A stretch of DNA of 64,000 nucleotides from Paralichthys olivaceus (GCF_024713975.1 NC_091094.1:23646501-23710500); one strand, 5' to 3'. Positions 1 to 13,680 are shown, counted from the stretch's first letter. Notes: generated from the sequence alone by a model not told the origin. Made by a program: numbers and translations.

Positions 1-560
1 GGAACTACTCTCCAGAACAGCCACTGTGATGTTTAACATATACATGGAGAGTATAATGAAGAATGAAAGGAGCCAACCAACGAGCTCCAAATAGCTATCA
101 GCTCTGAGAGCATGAGCAGAGTGCTGCACTCACTCCTCCATCTTTGTCGGAAACGTTCTGCTCCAGTGACTCCATCCAGCACAGCCACCGGGCTTTTCTT
201 TGTGCCCTTGTGATGCAGCGGCCGGCTACTTCAACTTCCAGATCAATTATTCACATGGCCCTCCTATAAATACCAGTGTGATAAAAGGAGGAGATACCCA
301 TCTGAGGGGTGGGAGAGAGCTATGTGCACTAAATTTAGAAACACTATTTCATGTCAGGGGGAAAATTACAGTATTTAATCCATTGCATGACATGTGGCTT
401 TTTGAGAACACACCTTTAACATCCAGTATGTTGAAATAATGAATGAATGTGGTAAGGACAGGTACGTAAATCCGAGGGCAAAGGTAAACTAGAGTTACAT
501 CTCTAGAAAGTCATCAAGATAATACTGGCAAGGAGATCTAGAAATATAAAAATACAGTGG
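1..560. other. No gene seen
   Basis: AT-rich, apparently unique sequence. Short open frames here have no recognisable domain or splice context. Nothing else supported. Confidence 0.6.
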
Positions 561-705
561 AGTATAAAGTACAGATATTTGCTGATATATGAAGTGGAGT
601 AAAAGTAAAAAGTTGCAGAAAATAAATCTACTTAAGTACAGCAGTAGATGTGATTAAGTACAGGAATGAAGTAAATGTACTTAGTTGCATCCCACCACTG
701 AATGA
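560..705 (-). repeat. Teleost dispersed repeat fragment (ends in caccactg)
   Basis: The stretch reads gtaaaagtaaaaagttgca, later aagtaaatgtacttagttgc, and ends in cccaccactg. This pattern is very common in fish introns and intergenic DNA. The opposite-orientation form begins cagtggtggaaagt; a related longer copy lies at about 50,938-51,500. I recognise it as a non-autonomous dispersed repeat but cannot assign its superfamily. Confidence 0.55.
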
Positions 706-2825
706 ATTGCCAACTAAACACAAAATCAGTAGTACACTTTAACTGATATATTTTAATGGTCTAAGTTAATAAAAAAACATGCAGTGTTGAACCGAGCTTC
801 AGAGTACACACTATGCTAGTGGCTCTGTGAGGCTAATTAGGCGTACATAGGTGCTTGGAGCTAAATGCTAAATTGCTATTTAGAAATGTCAACTTAAAAA
901 GTAGTTTGATTGTAATTCCAAATGAACATGTGTAAAATACAGTTCGGAAAGAAGGAACACTGAGATATCCTGACAGTCCAGTACACAGCTGCAAACAGGT
1001 GACAGATTCAAGAGAAAAACTGTGATAAATAAATGAGCAGAGAAATGCAGATGCTTCCATTCAGAGCACAAGGGGCCACAAAGGGTTTCATTAGTACCAC
1101 AATGATGAGAGTCATATGTATCTAAATACAGCTGAACTCCGATGGGAGAGTTTTAATGATATATTAGACAGTGATCATCATAACACTAATGAGGGAATAT
1201 TATCTTGTGGTAAAATAAAGTAGATCCCTTTGATTGAGCTTCACAGACATGCATTAAGGCTCCGTTGTTATGTGTGAAAACTAGTAAATTCTAGTCAAGC
1301 AAGAGAATTAGAGCTTAAGTCTATTAAGGAGATTTAAAGTCATATTTTCTGGTTGTCTGTTCATTTGGCTCGTTCGTATGTGGTCAGCTGGAGCTGTGAT
1401 ATTTCCAGCAGCAGGCAGCAGGAGACAGACAGACAGAGGGTGAAATGTCACTTCCTCTACTGGTGAGAAAAGGAAAGACAGGATGACAAGAATCTGGAGA
1501 GTCTCCCAACTGACAGAAGTCGACACTTCCTGATGCTCGACACTGAAAACTCTGTCCTGCACAGAGAGCTGGTGCAGGGCAGAGAGACGACTTCCGATAA
1601 ACTGAGGCAGATTTGAGGAATCATTTCCACCAACAACACTCCAAGAGTCTTAATTTCTTTCTGGAGATGATCAAATATTCACAGTCTGTTTAATATAATG
1701 GTTTGATGATGAGATGTGAATCTAATCAGTTACTTTGGGGAGCCTCGGAAATGGTGCTGTGCCATCTGACGGCAGCTCCAGTTCAGAGCCAGAGTGCTGT
1801 CAACAGACTCATAAGTGGCACATAATGACAATTAACACGCAAATTAGACATCTGCTGTGCTTCCAAGGATGTCTTGAGAGTAATGTGTTTACAATTAAGA
1901 GAGTTGAAATGAGCAAAGAGGTTCACATCATCCCCCTTAATGGCCAACATTCAAACAGGATGCTGGGCTCGGGTGCGACTCGACCAGCCGCCCTGTGATT
2001 GTTGTGTAAGTGGAGGCCCGGGGAGCTTGTCATATCTGATTAAGTGGAGGGAGATGCAGGGGCCAAGCGAGCTGGATGGAGCAGCGAGCACCAGGAGCGG
2101 CACATTACCACTGGGTGTCACCACTGATCACATCATATCATTTTCTCTCCTCCACCCTTGACAACTCAATCAATGGCCTAATTGCCCAGGACCAGGGCCA
2201 CTGTCACAACAGGTTCCAGCTCCAAGGGAGCAGCCAGGCTGTACCACTGATTTATGCTCGGATTATAAATTCAAGGGAATTTAATTTATTTGAACTTCTA
2301 CTTTAACCACAAGATGGCATAGTTGGATTACGAAAAGTCAGAAGCCCCACTCTCCTATCCCAATGGATGTTTTCTTTCTCCCTTTGTTTTGTTTTACTTC
2401 ATGTGGTTTATACCATTTGTGCTCAGTGTGTGTAGGCATGTGACAATATTTCAAACTACTTTCTGGAGCATGGTTCTCCGTTTCTTTCTTTATCCTGTGT
2501 GTCAAATCTTTATAATAGCTCCATGTCAACATCAAGACCACAGCAGTTTTTACAGAGGTGATGGCTGCTGGCCTGACAAAACAGTCTTTCTATTTTTTGG
2601 TTCTTACAGTGTGTAAATGCATTTGTGTATGTCTAACATATGCTATTTGCAGAGTCCATATAAAAAACCTTTGCACTCTAGTTCATCACTTAAAAACATA
2701 AAGCAGCATTTTCATTACAAGAGGACACACTGTCTGCAGATAACAACTCAAGGCAGATACTGAGTGCACTTTATATTTACAGCTGTATCTTAAAAATGAA
2801 GTTTTACATGTTTCTACATTGACTC
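706..2825. other. No gene seen
   Basis: No coding exon, RNA gene or clear repeat recognised. Frames of 60-97 codons on both strands look like chance frames: mixed composition, no domains, overlapping on opposite strands. The segment around 1,800-2,260 is less AT-rich than its surroundings and could be a conserved noncoding element, but this cannot be judged without comparison to other fish. Confidence 0.5.
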
Positions 2826-3250
2826 GTGGTGGCTCGTGGCTAAAGAGGAAGAGCAGAAGGTCGATGGTTTAATCCCTGCTTCTTCCAGTCTGCACTATGA
2901 AGTGATCTTGGGCCAGATACCGAACCCGGAATGGCCCCTGATGGCTGTGCCAGTGTGTATGAATGCTGTTTAATAGAAAAAGCACTGCATATGAATGTGA
3001 CTTATACTGTAAAGCATTACACTACTCTCATCCTATCCACTGTGTGCCTTATGACTGCATACTATGGTGTACTGTGTACTGTTTTGAGTAATAAATGTTT
3101 GGCGTACTTAGATGTTCTGTTTCGGCGTACTTATATGTTCTGTCTACTTATATGTTTACACTGGGGATCAGAGAGTAACTACATTTCAATTATATCCTGT
3201 ACATATGGCAGAAGTTGACTTTGAGTGGTCTAGATTAGAAAAAACAAGAA
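2826..3250 (+). repeat. SINE-like teleost repeat, interrupted
   Basis: The text from about 2,828 (gtggctcgtggctaaagagg), through gaagagcagaaggtcgatgg, to gccagtgtgtatgaatg resembles a frequent fish short interspersed repeat with a tRNA-like head. The expected tail (tttgagtggtc) appears only at about 3,220. The roughly 200 bp between about 3,018 and 3,218 therefore look like an insertion, which contains a short internal duplication around gtacttagatgttctgt. Identification is from memory of the family's consensus and moderately certain. Confidence 0.5.
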
Positions 3251-4810
3251 ATGAACACAGTCCAACACTAACACAATGGACTGTTGGAGGCACAGGATTT
3301 TTACCTGACGGCAGTAATGACCAATGAAACATACAACAGCGCTCAAATACTAAAATGTTCAATAAAATTGCCTTATGTGATTATGACAACCATACTGCTG
3401 CAGAGTGGCCATGTGCAAACACATGAAGACACACTGACAACTGTCAGGACCACGCAGCTGGATTAGTTATTCTCTGAGGATCTGTTTTTGTGGAAGGTGG
3501 ACTAAGTTCTGCAGTTTATTCGATGTATGGTTAATTACTTTGTTAGAATATGATTCTAAAGATGTTCATCAACTACAGAGGTTTATTTTGAAAGGTTTAG
3601 CCGATTAATCAGAATGTTTATTCTGGATTTCTTGTTGCTGGTGTAGCACAGACAATCTGGCTCTGCTTGCAGACCAAGCCCAAGTGAACGTGTTCTCTGG
3701 CTCCCCCGCCGTGCAGCCGAGAGAAGGAGCCTGGATTTCCGCTGGTTGGCAGCGACAACAGATACATGGTGTTTGACTGATTGAGCCATTCCTGCATTTG
3801 TCAGCCTCCTTCTTGGAAGGCTGCATGGCACAGATCTGCCGACAAAGTCACGTTCAAGGACATCTGCCAGGTAGTGTGTCCCACTATGCATGCATTTATC
3901 TGTTAAATAAGCCCCAGGCCAAAACACAAATACACAGAGAGCTGATTGTCTAGAAATCCATTTGTTTTCTGAGTTGATAAAGCTAAATCATTATCTTCAC
4001 TGGGAGACATAATGGTGCATTAATGCATAATGTCTTTTAGAGAGTTCCAGAACAATACAGATTTTATCCTGCAATTGGAGAAGAAAAAAGTCATATTTGC
4101 TTGGTGTGTTTTGTGTGTCAGCTGTATATATCATTCAGTCCCTTTCCTCTTCATGTTTTAGATTTGATATGTTGTGCTATTAAAGCAGCTTTCATCAGAC
4201 ATGTATGCTTTTGAATAGGTTGTGTCAATGTCAGTAGGTCAGACTTAACAATCACCCGTTCTGTGCAGGTATGAGGGGGGCAGTTGTCTTAAGGATATGA
4301 ATTAAAGTCAAGGAAAGCCATTAAGCTCTTGATTTACTTTTGACCTACATTCCACCTTGACATAGTGAGTGTTCAAAAGCTCGGGGATACTGACTGAAAG
4401 AATAAGACTGAAGCAGCTAATACCTGGCCAGCCTAACACTCCAGAGATACATGAGGATCTCTGTGTCCAGATGACACTGCTCCACACTCCGCGGTGCCTC
4501 CGGTGCCTGGTAAGGATATCCCTGAGGCAGCTTGCTTTGAAGGTGTTCCAGGCAAAAAACCCACCAGGAGGAGGAGGAGACCCCAAAGCAGACTAAGGAA
4601 TTACTGAAGGCACTATATCTCCCAGCAGGCCCCGGAGAGAGTTGCCCTTTTGACCTGACACCATGGATCACTAAAATAATGCATGTATGGATAACTCCCG
4701 CGGGTAAACCTGAATGCAGGGTTGAAGAATGTTTGTTTAGCAGGTCATTTAATACATTGACAGTGAAAAAAGAATATGAACATTTAATTAATGCTCATTA
4801 CAACTGATGT
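3251..4810. other. No gene seen
   Basis: No supported gene. The 114-codon frame on the minus strand at 3,583-3,927 and the pair of overlapping frames at 4,308-4,671 lack domains, splice signals and codon consistency. Confidence 0.5.
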
Positions 4811-4814
4811 AACT

Positions 4815-5035
4815 TCGCCAAGGAGTTTTTATTTTCATACATGGTTTGTCTGTTCGTCAAACTTTTAGCAGGATTGCGTAAAATCTATCACAATTATTTT
4901 CTTAAAATTTGGTGAAACGATCGGACATGTGCTCAGGAAGAACCGATTAAATTTAGCAGGGGATTAAGGAATTTTTATCACTTTCTTTGACATAGCAATA
5001 GGATGTTGTTGTTTTTTTTACATTTTTGACAATTT
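4815..5035 (+). repeat. Dispersed repeat (gccaaggag...ggattgcg family), copy 1
   Basis: Contains gccaaggagtttttatttt, agcaggattgcgtaaaa, ttggtgaaacgatcgg, gaagaaccgattaaattt and aatttttatcactttcttt in the order seen in a widespread fish dispersed repeat. Two other diverged copies lie at about 8,830-8,960 (opposite strand) and 56,830-56,970. I cannot assign a transposon class. Confidence 0.55.
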
Positions 5036-5559
5036 ATATGGGAATAATTCAATGCAAGGGCAACAATTCAACTCACTCCTGCAGAATGGTCGATTTTATT
5101 GAAGTGCCACTGGGTGTTATAACCTCAAAAAGCCTGAGCGAGGGTTAAATGAATTGTCTGACATTTTGGGGACTTATACTTATTTATTTTATAAGAGTCG
5201 GATGAGAAGATCAATATCCATCCCATATGGCTCTGGTATGCGCATAAAGCTAGAGCCAGGACGTGATTGATTAAACTCAGCATACAATCTTGAAACAGTC
5301 AGTCTTGCTGTGTAAAAAGTTTAAAGGTTCAACAACCAGCTCTTCAGAAGATCACGAAACAATTCGGCTTGATTCATCCAAGAGCAACTTTAAGTGTAAA
5401 GTTGTGATTACATGCTGGTGCAGAGTCTTGCTGGCGAAGTCTGCACTGGTTGCCTAGCAGCACTCAGACACTACAAGACATACTTGATACAAAACACGAG
5501 AGTGATTCGCTCATGTAACTCTCAGCAAGGAAGAAAATATAGGTGTTTGCATGAGTGAT

Positions 5560-5925
5560 AGTGACGACAACAACACTCGTATGAGGAATTCATCCATCTG
5601 TACATTGAGGGTCACGGGGGGAGCTGGAGGCCATTCAAGCTGACATTGGGCAAGAGGCTGGTACACCTTGGACAGGTCACCAGTGTATCGCAGGGACAAC
5701 ATACACACAGCAGACAACCATTCAGACATGTTGTGACTATAATATAGTCTCCAACTATTCTAACCCTAATGTAACTGTCTTTGGGAGGAGCAGGAGTACC
5801 CACACAGACACAGGGAGAACATGCAAACTCCACACAGAAAGACCCCAGATGGGATTCAAACAAAGGACCTTCTTGCTGTGAGGTGACAATGCGAAGCACC
5901 ACACTCGTGCTACACACAAGGAACT
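5560..5925 (-). repeat. tRNA-derived SINE, full-length-like but diverged
   Basis: Read on the minus strand from about 5,920 it starts gtcacctcacagcaagaagg, then ctttgtttgaatccc (a decayed B box), tgtgtggagtttgcatgttc and gacctgtccaaggtgtacc, ending near tacagatggatgaattc. This order is that of a very abundant vertebrate/fish tRNA-headed SINE. Divergence along its length suggests an old copy. Minus-strand frames overlapping it are by-products of the repeat. Confidence 0.7.
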
Positions 5926-5929
5926 CATC

Positions 5930-7075
5930 ATTTGAAAATTCATAAAGAAATTCAGGGGGGTGTCTCATACACCAAACCACTGGTGTGGTTAACAGACTCT
6001 ATTTATATCATTAGACTGGATTTAAATTAAATTAAAGCAACTGTAAATGTACTAGTATAAAGCATTACAGAGAGTGTAGACTGACTGAACTCACTGAGAC
6101 AGTACCAGTGTACTTATGATTGTCTGTCTGCTGTAGCTGGCTGCCTCTCCCTGTTTCCACGGCAGCGCAGAACAGCAGAAGTGCATAACAGCACAGCAGC
6201 CTGCTTTCAAATTCATAGAAATCCTTGCCATTAATTCCCAAGAATGGAGGTGAGTTCCAGTACTGATGAAATACAGTATACGAGAGGAGCAGAGGCAATT
6301 TCTATCTTTATGCCAACAGACATCCCCTTCACATCATTCTGTCTGGGCTTGGTGAGGTGCAGCATCGGCAGGCTGATGGAGAGAGAGTGGGCTGATCATC
6401 CCCTGCATCTCAGACTGAAAAACCATCAGTCTGAGGCTGAGACAGAAGAGAGAGGGAGGATGTTTGGCTCGTGGTGTAAATAAAAAAATGCAATTCAGGG
6501 AGGCTGCAAACAAAGGTGTGCTGCAATATTTTCTTTCTGCCTTACACTTAAATCTCTTATAGTACATAGCAAAAAATGGGGAAAAAGTGTGTCATGCAAG
6601 CGTTGGCAAGTTGGAGCGAGAACATAAATGATTCTCTGGCTCGCTGACTCTTGAGGGGCCCCATGATGCTTTGTGGGTGCTGCTGCAGAGACACTCAATA
6701 TGCAGCGCTGGTCGTGCCAGTTGGCAGCAGGGTGCCGTCAGTTGGCACTGCTCACAGCCCTTGTAGGTACTGACATCTTCAACAGGATTGTAACATCCCA
6801 TATGCCCCCACTACCACCCCCACTCTCCTGAATCTAGACATCTATCCTCACCAGAGCCTGAAATAAGACTGGGGATCACACACACTGTGCTCTATATCTC
6901 CTCTCCATATCTCATTATGCTCCCTGCTGCAGAGATGAGGGGTTTTCACTGCTGCGCATAAAACCTTGGAAAATAATCAGTAGCTAAAGCACTTCTCAAT
7001 CACACTAGTGCATAACAACCACTCACTTGTGAATTACATGTCCTAGCAGAAGCACCTTTGTTTTTCCTCCCTTCA
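5930..7075. other. No gene seen
   Basis: Overlapping short frames on both strands (6,065-6,801), none with recognisable protein features. Confidence 0.5.
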
Positions 7076-7084
7076 CATTTCTAA

Positions 7085-7141
7085 TCCCCCTTCTCCTCAT
7101 CCTCCTCATCCTCCTCCTCCTCCTCGTGCATCGTCGTCATT
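7085..7141 (+). repeat. CTC/CAT-rich microsatellite
   Basis: Imperfect tctcctcatcctcctc repeats, then cctcctcctcctcgtg and catcgtcgtcat. Simple trinucleotide tract with no gene context. Confidence 0.8.
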
Positions 7142-8825
7142 ATCAGTTGCTGTTAGGAGCAATTCAGCTGCAGCGGCGCAGGCAGTAACTGCCGTGATCC
7201 CCGTCGCCTCCGTGAAGATCAGACACTTTCAAATCACTGACTAGAACATGACACAGACAAACAGTGCGGTGTTGTAAGCAACTTCACAGGCACTGACAGG
7301 TGAACTCCCTATAAAACCCACCAATTATGATATCTGTGAGCTGATAATGTTGAGTCGTTGGTGCTCAGTCTCCTGCATTATTGGCACTTTCACAATAAAG
7401 CTGCTTTCAAACATGCACTGATCTCCATATAATCTCCTGACATTCTCCAGAGGGGCTGTATGTGTTGTCAACAACTGTATGTATGACATCATACACATAT
7501 CTCAGAAAATGCAGAGCCGTACACATACAGCTCTTGGCGATAAGGGCAGACACTGGTATCAATGTGCTTTAAACAAAAACCAATTATCTCTGCAGTGGAA
7601 TTAACATGTTACGTCCTGCCTTTGCCTGCTGTGCCACCCCCCACCTGAACGCTCTGGACATTTCTGTGTTGTTGTGAACACATTGCTCACATGTGAAAGT
7701 CAAACAAGCTAGAGAATGTCTGCTCAATTGGATCCGGACTTTCTCCGGAGTTCATGTCTGCCAACAGCTTAAGAGAAGCCACCAAACATCTGCCTGCAAG
7801 ACTAAATTGAGGTGTTAATCATGACTGGAAAACCTGGTGCAATGTTTCTGTGACACTTCATAAGACAAAGGACATACATTTGCAAGTTTTTAGATGATTT
7901 ATGAGTTTCATTTTGAGATCTGTAAAAGCAGCAGCAACAGAGGTGCTGCAACTGTACATTGGCATCAAATATCTCCCCCAGATGGAAAAGAGTAAAAAGT
8001 CCTGCTTTCAGTACTTCATTATTTCATCTTCATCTCAAACACCCAACAGCAGAGCTGTCAAACTGTGTTCTAGGGGGCTCAGTATTCTTGTTGATGTGGT
8101 GGAGTACATTTCAGAGAATCAGTTTGACCTTAAAGTGGATTCCTATTCCTCCACTGTTACATTGGAATTCCAGGGGAAAAGGGGAGAAAAAAATCCTCCT
8201 GCAGCCCAGCATCGTCCAAGTGAATGAGTTCACGTTAGCCCACCTCCAGTTCCCTGGCTCGCTCATTAGGAGCTTGGCACTCAGAGTTTTGTTTGGATGG
8301 CTCCCAAATAGAAACACACGTTTGGAGCTGTGCCAAGCTGTCAGCCTAGCGCATGATTTCCAGTGTGAATGATGGCCGACTGCTTGGATGGAGCTGTCCT
8401 CCGGTGCTGTCAGCGGAACAAACTTTGCATCCAACTGAGTCAAGCACTAATCACTCAGAGCAGCTTGTTCTGTCTCAAGTAATCGTTCAAATGTGACAAA
8501 AAAAACAACATGAGAACATAAGGGTTTTCAAATATTGTGTTCACTCTGTGGATGGGTCTGAAGATGAGACAATGTCATAATTTATAGGATAACAAATTGA
8601 CATTTTCACTATTTAGAAGCCTGTTTAGAGCTAAATCTGTATGAAGACACAGATTCAATAGAATACATACCTCCACAAAGGCCCAATAGTGTATCATCTT
8701 AATTGTCCTCATAAATTCAATAAAGCTGCACCCACACTCAGAGATATGACTCCCCTAAACATGCCATATTTTTTTCATCATAATTTATAGATTATTCCAT
8801 AATTATCCCCTGGGAAATCTGGGAA
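7142..8825. other. No gene seen
   Basis: Nothing supported. Frames at 7,901-8,372 (plus) and 8,111-8,443 (minus) overlap each other and show no domain. Confidence 0.5.
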
Positions 8826-8829
8826 ATTG

Positions 8830-8965
8830 TCAAAGCTTGTGAAAAAACAGTTCCTGGATCGGCCCCTTTGTCCAGATATGTGTCAAAAACTAGTGGGATC
8901 TTTTCTCTGTGTCCCATCATTCTACCAGGTTTTGTGGAGATTGTGAATGGACTGGATTTATATTA
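8830..8965 (-). repeat. Dispersed repeat, copy 2 of the family at 4.8 kb
   Basis: On the plus strand: acagttcctggatcggcccc, then tttgtccagatatg, actagtgggatctttt and gtcccatcattctacc. This is the reverse complement of the segment containing gaagaaccgattaaattt at 4.9 kb, in diverged form. Confidence 0.5.
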
Positions 8966-11335
8966 TCTTTCTTGTTTTACCAATTCACACTAAGTGCCAC
9001 ATTCGGACAGGTAGCCTATTGAAATTCATCCCTCTGTGCAAAACATTTTTTTGACACAAAAAACAAAGCCAGACACTGCTCTCTCAAACTTGTTCCTGGT
9101 CCAGTTACACATGTGGAAAAATCACTATTTGGTGGGTCCTGGAGCACGTACAGGTTAAGTATCATGGCTCATGGATACCTGGGGATGCATAGCCAGACAA
9201 ATAATATACAGAAATATCCTTTTTGAGACCTACTGATATTTTACTCAAGTAAATTAGCTTTCACGATAAATCGCCTATCTGAAGCCATCAGTATGTCACC
9301 TCTATTAGTTCTCAGCAAGTCCCTCACTGATCACACTGATCACTCTAGTTTCTGGTAACAGATTAAAAATGCTCATTAAACAGACATTTGGAACTAGCGT
9401 TTTTGCAACAGCATCAAGGTTTCTTGCAAAATTTTGTCTCCACCACCTTATTGAAATTCAGGGTTTATACTTGCTAATAGCTAGTGGATGGGGTTCCTCC
9501 TTTGAATAAAGAACATTTTCCAGCTTACCTTCCGAATATGTCAAGTTTATGACAAAAAAAACTTCTGATTTTGATCACCTGATATATATGACCCTTGTGC
9601 TAAGGATAAATATGTGGAAGAGGCTGATGTCCCACCAAAAGTCTCATCATTCCATAAATTAATTTGGTTTTATTTAGCACAGGACAATGTGCTGCTGTGG
9701 ATCACATTTTATGATAGGAGTCTACACAAGCTCTCATTGCTTCATCATGGCTTCTTCCTCTCCCCTGACTGGGCTGTGAAACCGCAGTTATTGGGAGCGC
9801 CAATTAAATGGATGGTGCAAACAACAAAGTTTGGTCCTATTAATAATGAGGCAGGGCAAAAATATTGTAAAGCTCACATACTTAAAACAGGGAGTTCAGT
9901 GAGCGGGTCAAGACAGATTACGCAATGCAGACTGACAAGCAGCGAGAAACCATTTGTTCAGCAGTAATTAGCCTAAATGATTAAGTAATGCAGTCCCATC
10001 AATGGAGAGAAGACAGAGCAGTTAGGAGGAGACTAAAATGCCTAGGAGCCACAACAACAAATGCAGCAGCACAGATCAGAAGTTTATTTATGGATGCCAT
10101 AATCTCCTCAATACTTTGTTTACTCTTGAGGTTGGAAGACAACCATGAGGAGATAAAAGACCCAGTCCAAACCAAATAAAACCTGCGGCAGTCATGTTTA
10201 ATGGATTCATGATCTAAGTATGATGTCTAAATGGTGTCAGAACGCAGCAAGCAGGGCCCCGAGGGCAAGCTGTGACAGATATAAGAGGCTGAGTTTCTGA
10301 CCTCTCAAAGCTCCCAGGTTCATCAATAATTTACTGCACCGCCGGTGATGTTAACACCATCCTTAAACATGCTCATTATGTAGGCTTCTTACATACACAC
10401 ATTCAGCGTGCATGAACTCACTCAGACTTTTATTTAATACACACACAGAAACGTTACGGTTATAAAATGATCCTCATTATCTTGTATCATCTTGACAAGC
10501 TTCAGATAATAACAAAGAGGACAATAGCTCTCGCCATGTGGTCCATTCTCTCTGAAGTGGATACAATGTGGAAGATTCCAAAATGTACAGGATTGTCTGA
10601 GAGGACCATTTCTTTTTTTCTGTGTAGCTCTTGCCACAAAATAGGAAGAAAATATGCAGCAGCTGTGAAAGTAAAAAAAGTCCTCCCACATACAGGCTGA
10701 AGAAAAAAAGAGGTAGAGTTCTTTAACAGAGATTTACTGTTCCGCTTTATGAGCACTGTGGCAGTTGCTCCATAAATTCTTTATTATTGTGCTTTTATTG
10801 GAAGATTTGATCTCAAAAGACAGATGGAGGGCAATGTAAAAAAAATGTTTCAGGTGTTTCTGTGTATTTTTGTGCATGTGTGTGGCATTTGAGAAGATGG
10901 ACACAGGAGGGCATTCACAGGTAGTTTAGTCTAGACTCCTACATTGATCATGTCATTGTGACGATGCTTGTGGCTGGCAAACGTTCACTCGATTGGTGAG
11001 TAATCATGCCTGAAGCTGGAGCCCCTCCTCCCCCAAAGACCCAGAGCTTCCCCATTGAGTCTGCGCTCCAGGGGTTGGTCGTGAGTCTGAGGGAGACATC
11101 TTTATGATGATCACATCAATAGAAATTCAGCACAGAGCTTTTTAGTCAGATGTCTGGCCATAAATAGACATCCCAGAAATGAGCAGACGATCCACCGTTA
11201 AACAGCAAAGACCAATTCATCCCCTCAGAGTAGAGGTCGATGTCATAATGAGTGATAGGGACCAGATTAGCAGTTCTCTCCATTGTTTATCGTCGTAAAG
11301 GTTAAATAAGGACTGAGGATTTACATTATATGTAT
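8966..11335. other. No gene seen
   Basis: No exon recognised. The 117-codon frame at 9,614-9,967 and opposing frames at 10,434-10,756 have no domain match I know. The stretch 10,480-10,620 is compositionally even and might be conserved noncoding DNA; unproven. Confidence 0.45.
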
Positions 11336-11529
11336 ACTTTTTTAAAATTTGTTTATTGATTTTCACATTTAGAAGCAATTACCGAAAAATGTTCGTGGAG
11401 AGATGTAACCAGAAGTATTCTAAATTAGTACTATTCATCCTAACTGAGGCCTTTGGAGACACATAATAAATTAAACCAGGAACTGCATTTTGCCCCAAAG
11501 CCACATTTCCACCATGTAAAAAACAAATA

Positions 11530-11945
11530 ATCTAATTCCACCCTATCAACACCTATTTTCAGCGTCCAGGGTTATCAAGGCTTCTGAGCGACTAGTAGAT
11601 GACAGGTTATAAACCATATTAAATAACCTCCTGAGATTAAAAAAGGAATGTCTATTGCTAATAAACCCAATTTGGTCTAGAGATAAAATAGAAGGAAGAA
11701 TGGACTCTAAGGGTCGAGCTAGCAGCTTAAACAAAAATTTTAAATCTACTTTCAGCATACTAATGGGGCGATATGAGCCATGTACCTTTTTTCAGGAGTA
11801 ACGAAATAGATGCCTGGCTTAAAGTTTGAGGGAGTATACCTGAATTAAAAGCCTCAATAAACATTGATAACAAATACGGGGCAAGCTGTTTCCAAAAGGT
11901 GAAACAAGATTTTTACTTAAAAGCAACATACAACAGGACGTGACA
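11530..11945 (-). mobile_element. LINE reverse-transcriptase fragment (Tx1/L1-like)
   Basis: Read on the minus strand, a 70-codon frame at 11,546-11,758 encodes VDLKFLFKLLARPLESILPS followed by LSLDQIGFISNRHSFFNLRR and ALITLDAENR. This matches the palm region of L1/Tx1-type non-LTR reverse transcriptases, where the usual text is VDLKILAKLLARRLE, then LDQTGFI and SLDAEKAFD. Upstream on the same strand (11,760-11,940), in another frame, EAFNSGILPQTLSQASISLL continues the same protein. The fragment therefore has at least one frame change and lacks both ends: a dead, 5'- and 3'-truncated insertion. The catalytic FADD box is not present in what remains. Confidence 0.85.
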
Positions 11946-13680
11946 CAATTTACAAACAGAATATGCTCCATTTAACAATGAATATGTAATCAATCTATGT
12001 ATTTATCTATTTAATAATTCCAGAAATCTGTGTGTCTGTTTACATGTGGAACATGTGTTGAGAACTTCTCAACTTTTTCCTGGCTTGAGTATATAGCAGA
12101 ACCCAGGCCACAGTCCAAGAGACTGAAGCTCAGGTCAGGGTCCAACTTTTTATATCCTGATCTGGTGTCTGAGACCGTGGGGGTGCAACAGCAGAAGGCT
12201 TAGCTGAGGGAATAAGGATGAAAAAGGCAACACCATAATTGGTGACATGTAGTCGTTTAGACATGTAAATTGCATAAGAAATGAAAATATTTTGGGCGAA
12301 GAATGAAATCTTAAGAGACGTTATGAAATCATCTTACTGTGTGGTGGCTCAGGCGTACAAGAGGCTGGTCTGAGTGCAATAACATTTATTCTCCTTATTA
12401 TAGACGGTACAAATTTGTGGCACAGTAATACTTAAATGCACAATATGTAACTTCTTCTGCCAGGGATCTAAACAATGAAAACAGAGCAAATATTTAGATG
12501 ACATTATGAAGCGGCGTGGTGTTTTTGGTGAAAGAAGTGTTTTTCTCTTTGTTGTAAAACAACAACAAAATCTAGCCTGAGCGCTTCAAGCAGAAGTGTT
12601 CTCAAACGAGTTAACGTTTTATTTACATAATCTTTAGCTGCATTCAACAACTTCCTTCCTCACATATCAAACTCAAATGTCAAATTTTGGATTTCTCTAA
12701 CTTCTCTGGGTTGGTCGTGGCTCAGATGTATGAGGGGCTGGTCTGAGTGTCGGTGGGGAAACAACACATTACTCTTTTTATTCTTCTCATTTACTGTACA
12801 ATAAAGGACACATTTGGGGCCCAATAATACTTGAGATTAGCCATATGAAAATTCTTACTGTGTGGTTGTTCAGGTGTATGAGGGGCAGAGGAGGTCTCAG
12901 GATGTAGATCAATGGTTCAATAACAAGCAGTTTACTATTTACCTCCTCTATTTACTTTCTATTCCATTTACATGCTGAAAAACACATATGGGCCACAGTG
13001 TAGAAATTGTTACGGGGAAAATAAAACTTTGACAGTCCTCCCACTCTGCTGGGGACAGTGGAGGGGGCTGAGGCCTGAAGACAACAATAGACTTTATTTG
13101 TACACATTCACATGGATAGATATAATGATTTTCTTTAGAGTTTATTAGTCTAAGCCAAGACATATATCCTATATATCATCAAAAATCATGTATGAATCAT
13201 ATTGTTGTAAAACACAAGTGTGCGACAGAGTTAAAAATGACAATATGCTTGTATAATAACATGCTAGTAATATAAGATACAAACACAGTAACAGAAAAGA
13301 ACAGAGATTGATGTCATTCAGTAAAAAAACAAAGAGACACTGTGACACACACATCTGCCCATCATTTATCTGGTCTTTGGTCAAACAGTCTCTTACCTTT
13401 ACTGAAAAAAACACCTAACGTGTAAAGTAGTTGTAGAGCGACATCTGCTGTAGTTTGTTGTTCTTCAGTCACTGAAGTTGATGGAAAATTTGGAAGAGTG
13501 TTCAGTGGCCGAGAGGGGCATTATGTCCATAGTGGTTAAGCACTACCATAGAGATTGAATGGGAAAGTGTTTAGGGCCGTTTAACTAAACAATCCACGGC
13601 TGGTGTGCATCCCGGCTCATGCAATAAACAATTTTTAGCCATTTATTTGGATTTCGAAGGTTGAGTAGAGTGATAGAGTG
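11946..13680. other. No gene; weak local duplication
   Basis: Three diverged segments at about 12,339-12,440, 12,706-12,830 and 12,856-12,990 share gtgtggt, ggctcag, gtatgaggggc and a following act-tttact motif. This suggests an old local triplication. No coding exon or RNA gene seen. The left edge of the tRNA array follows directly. Confidence 0.45.
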
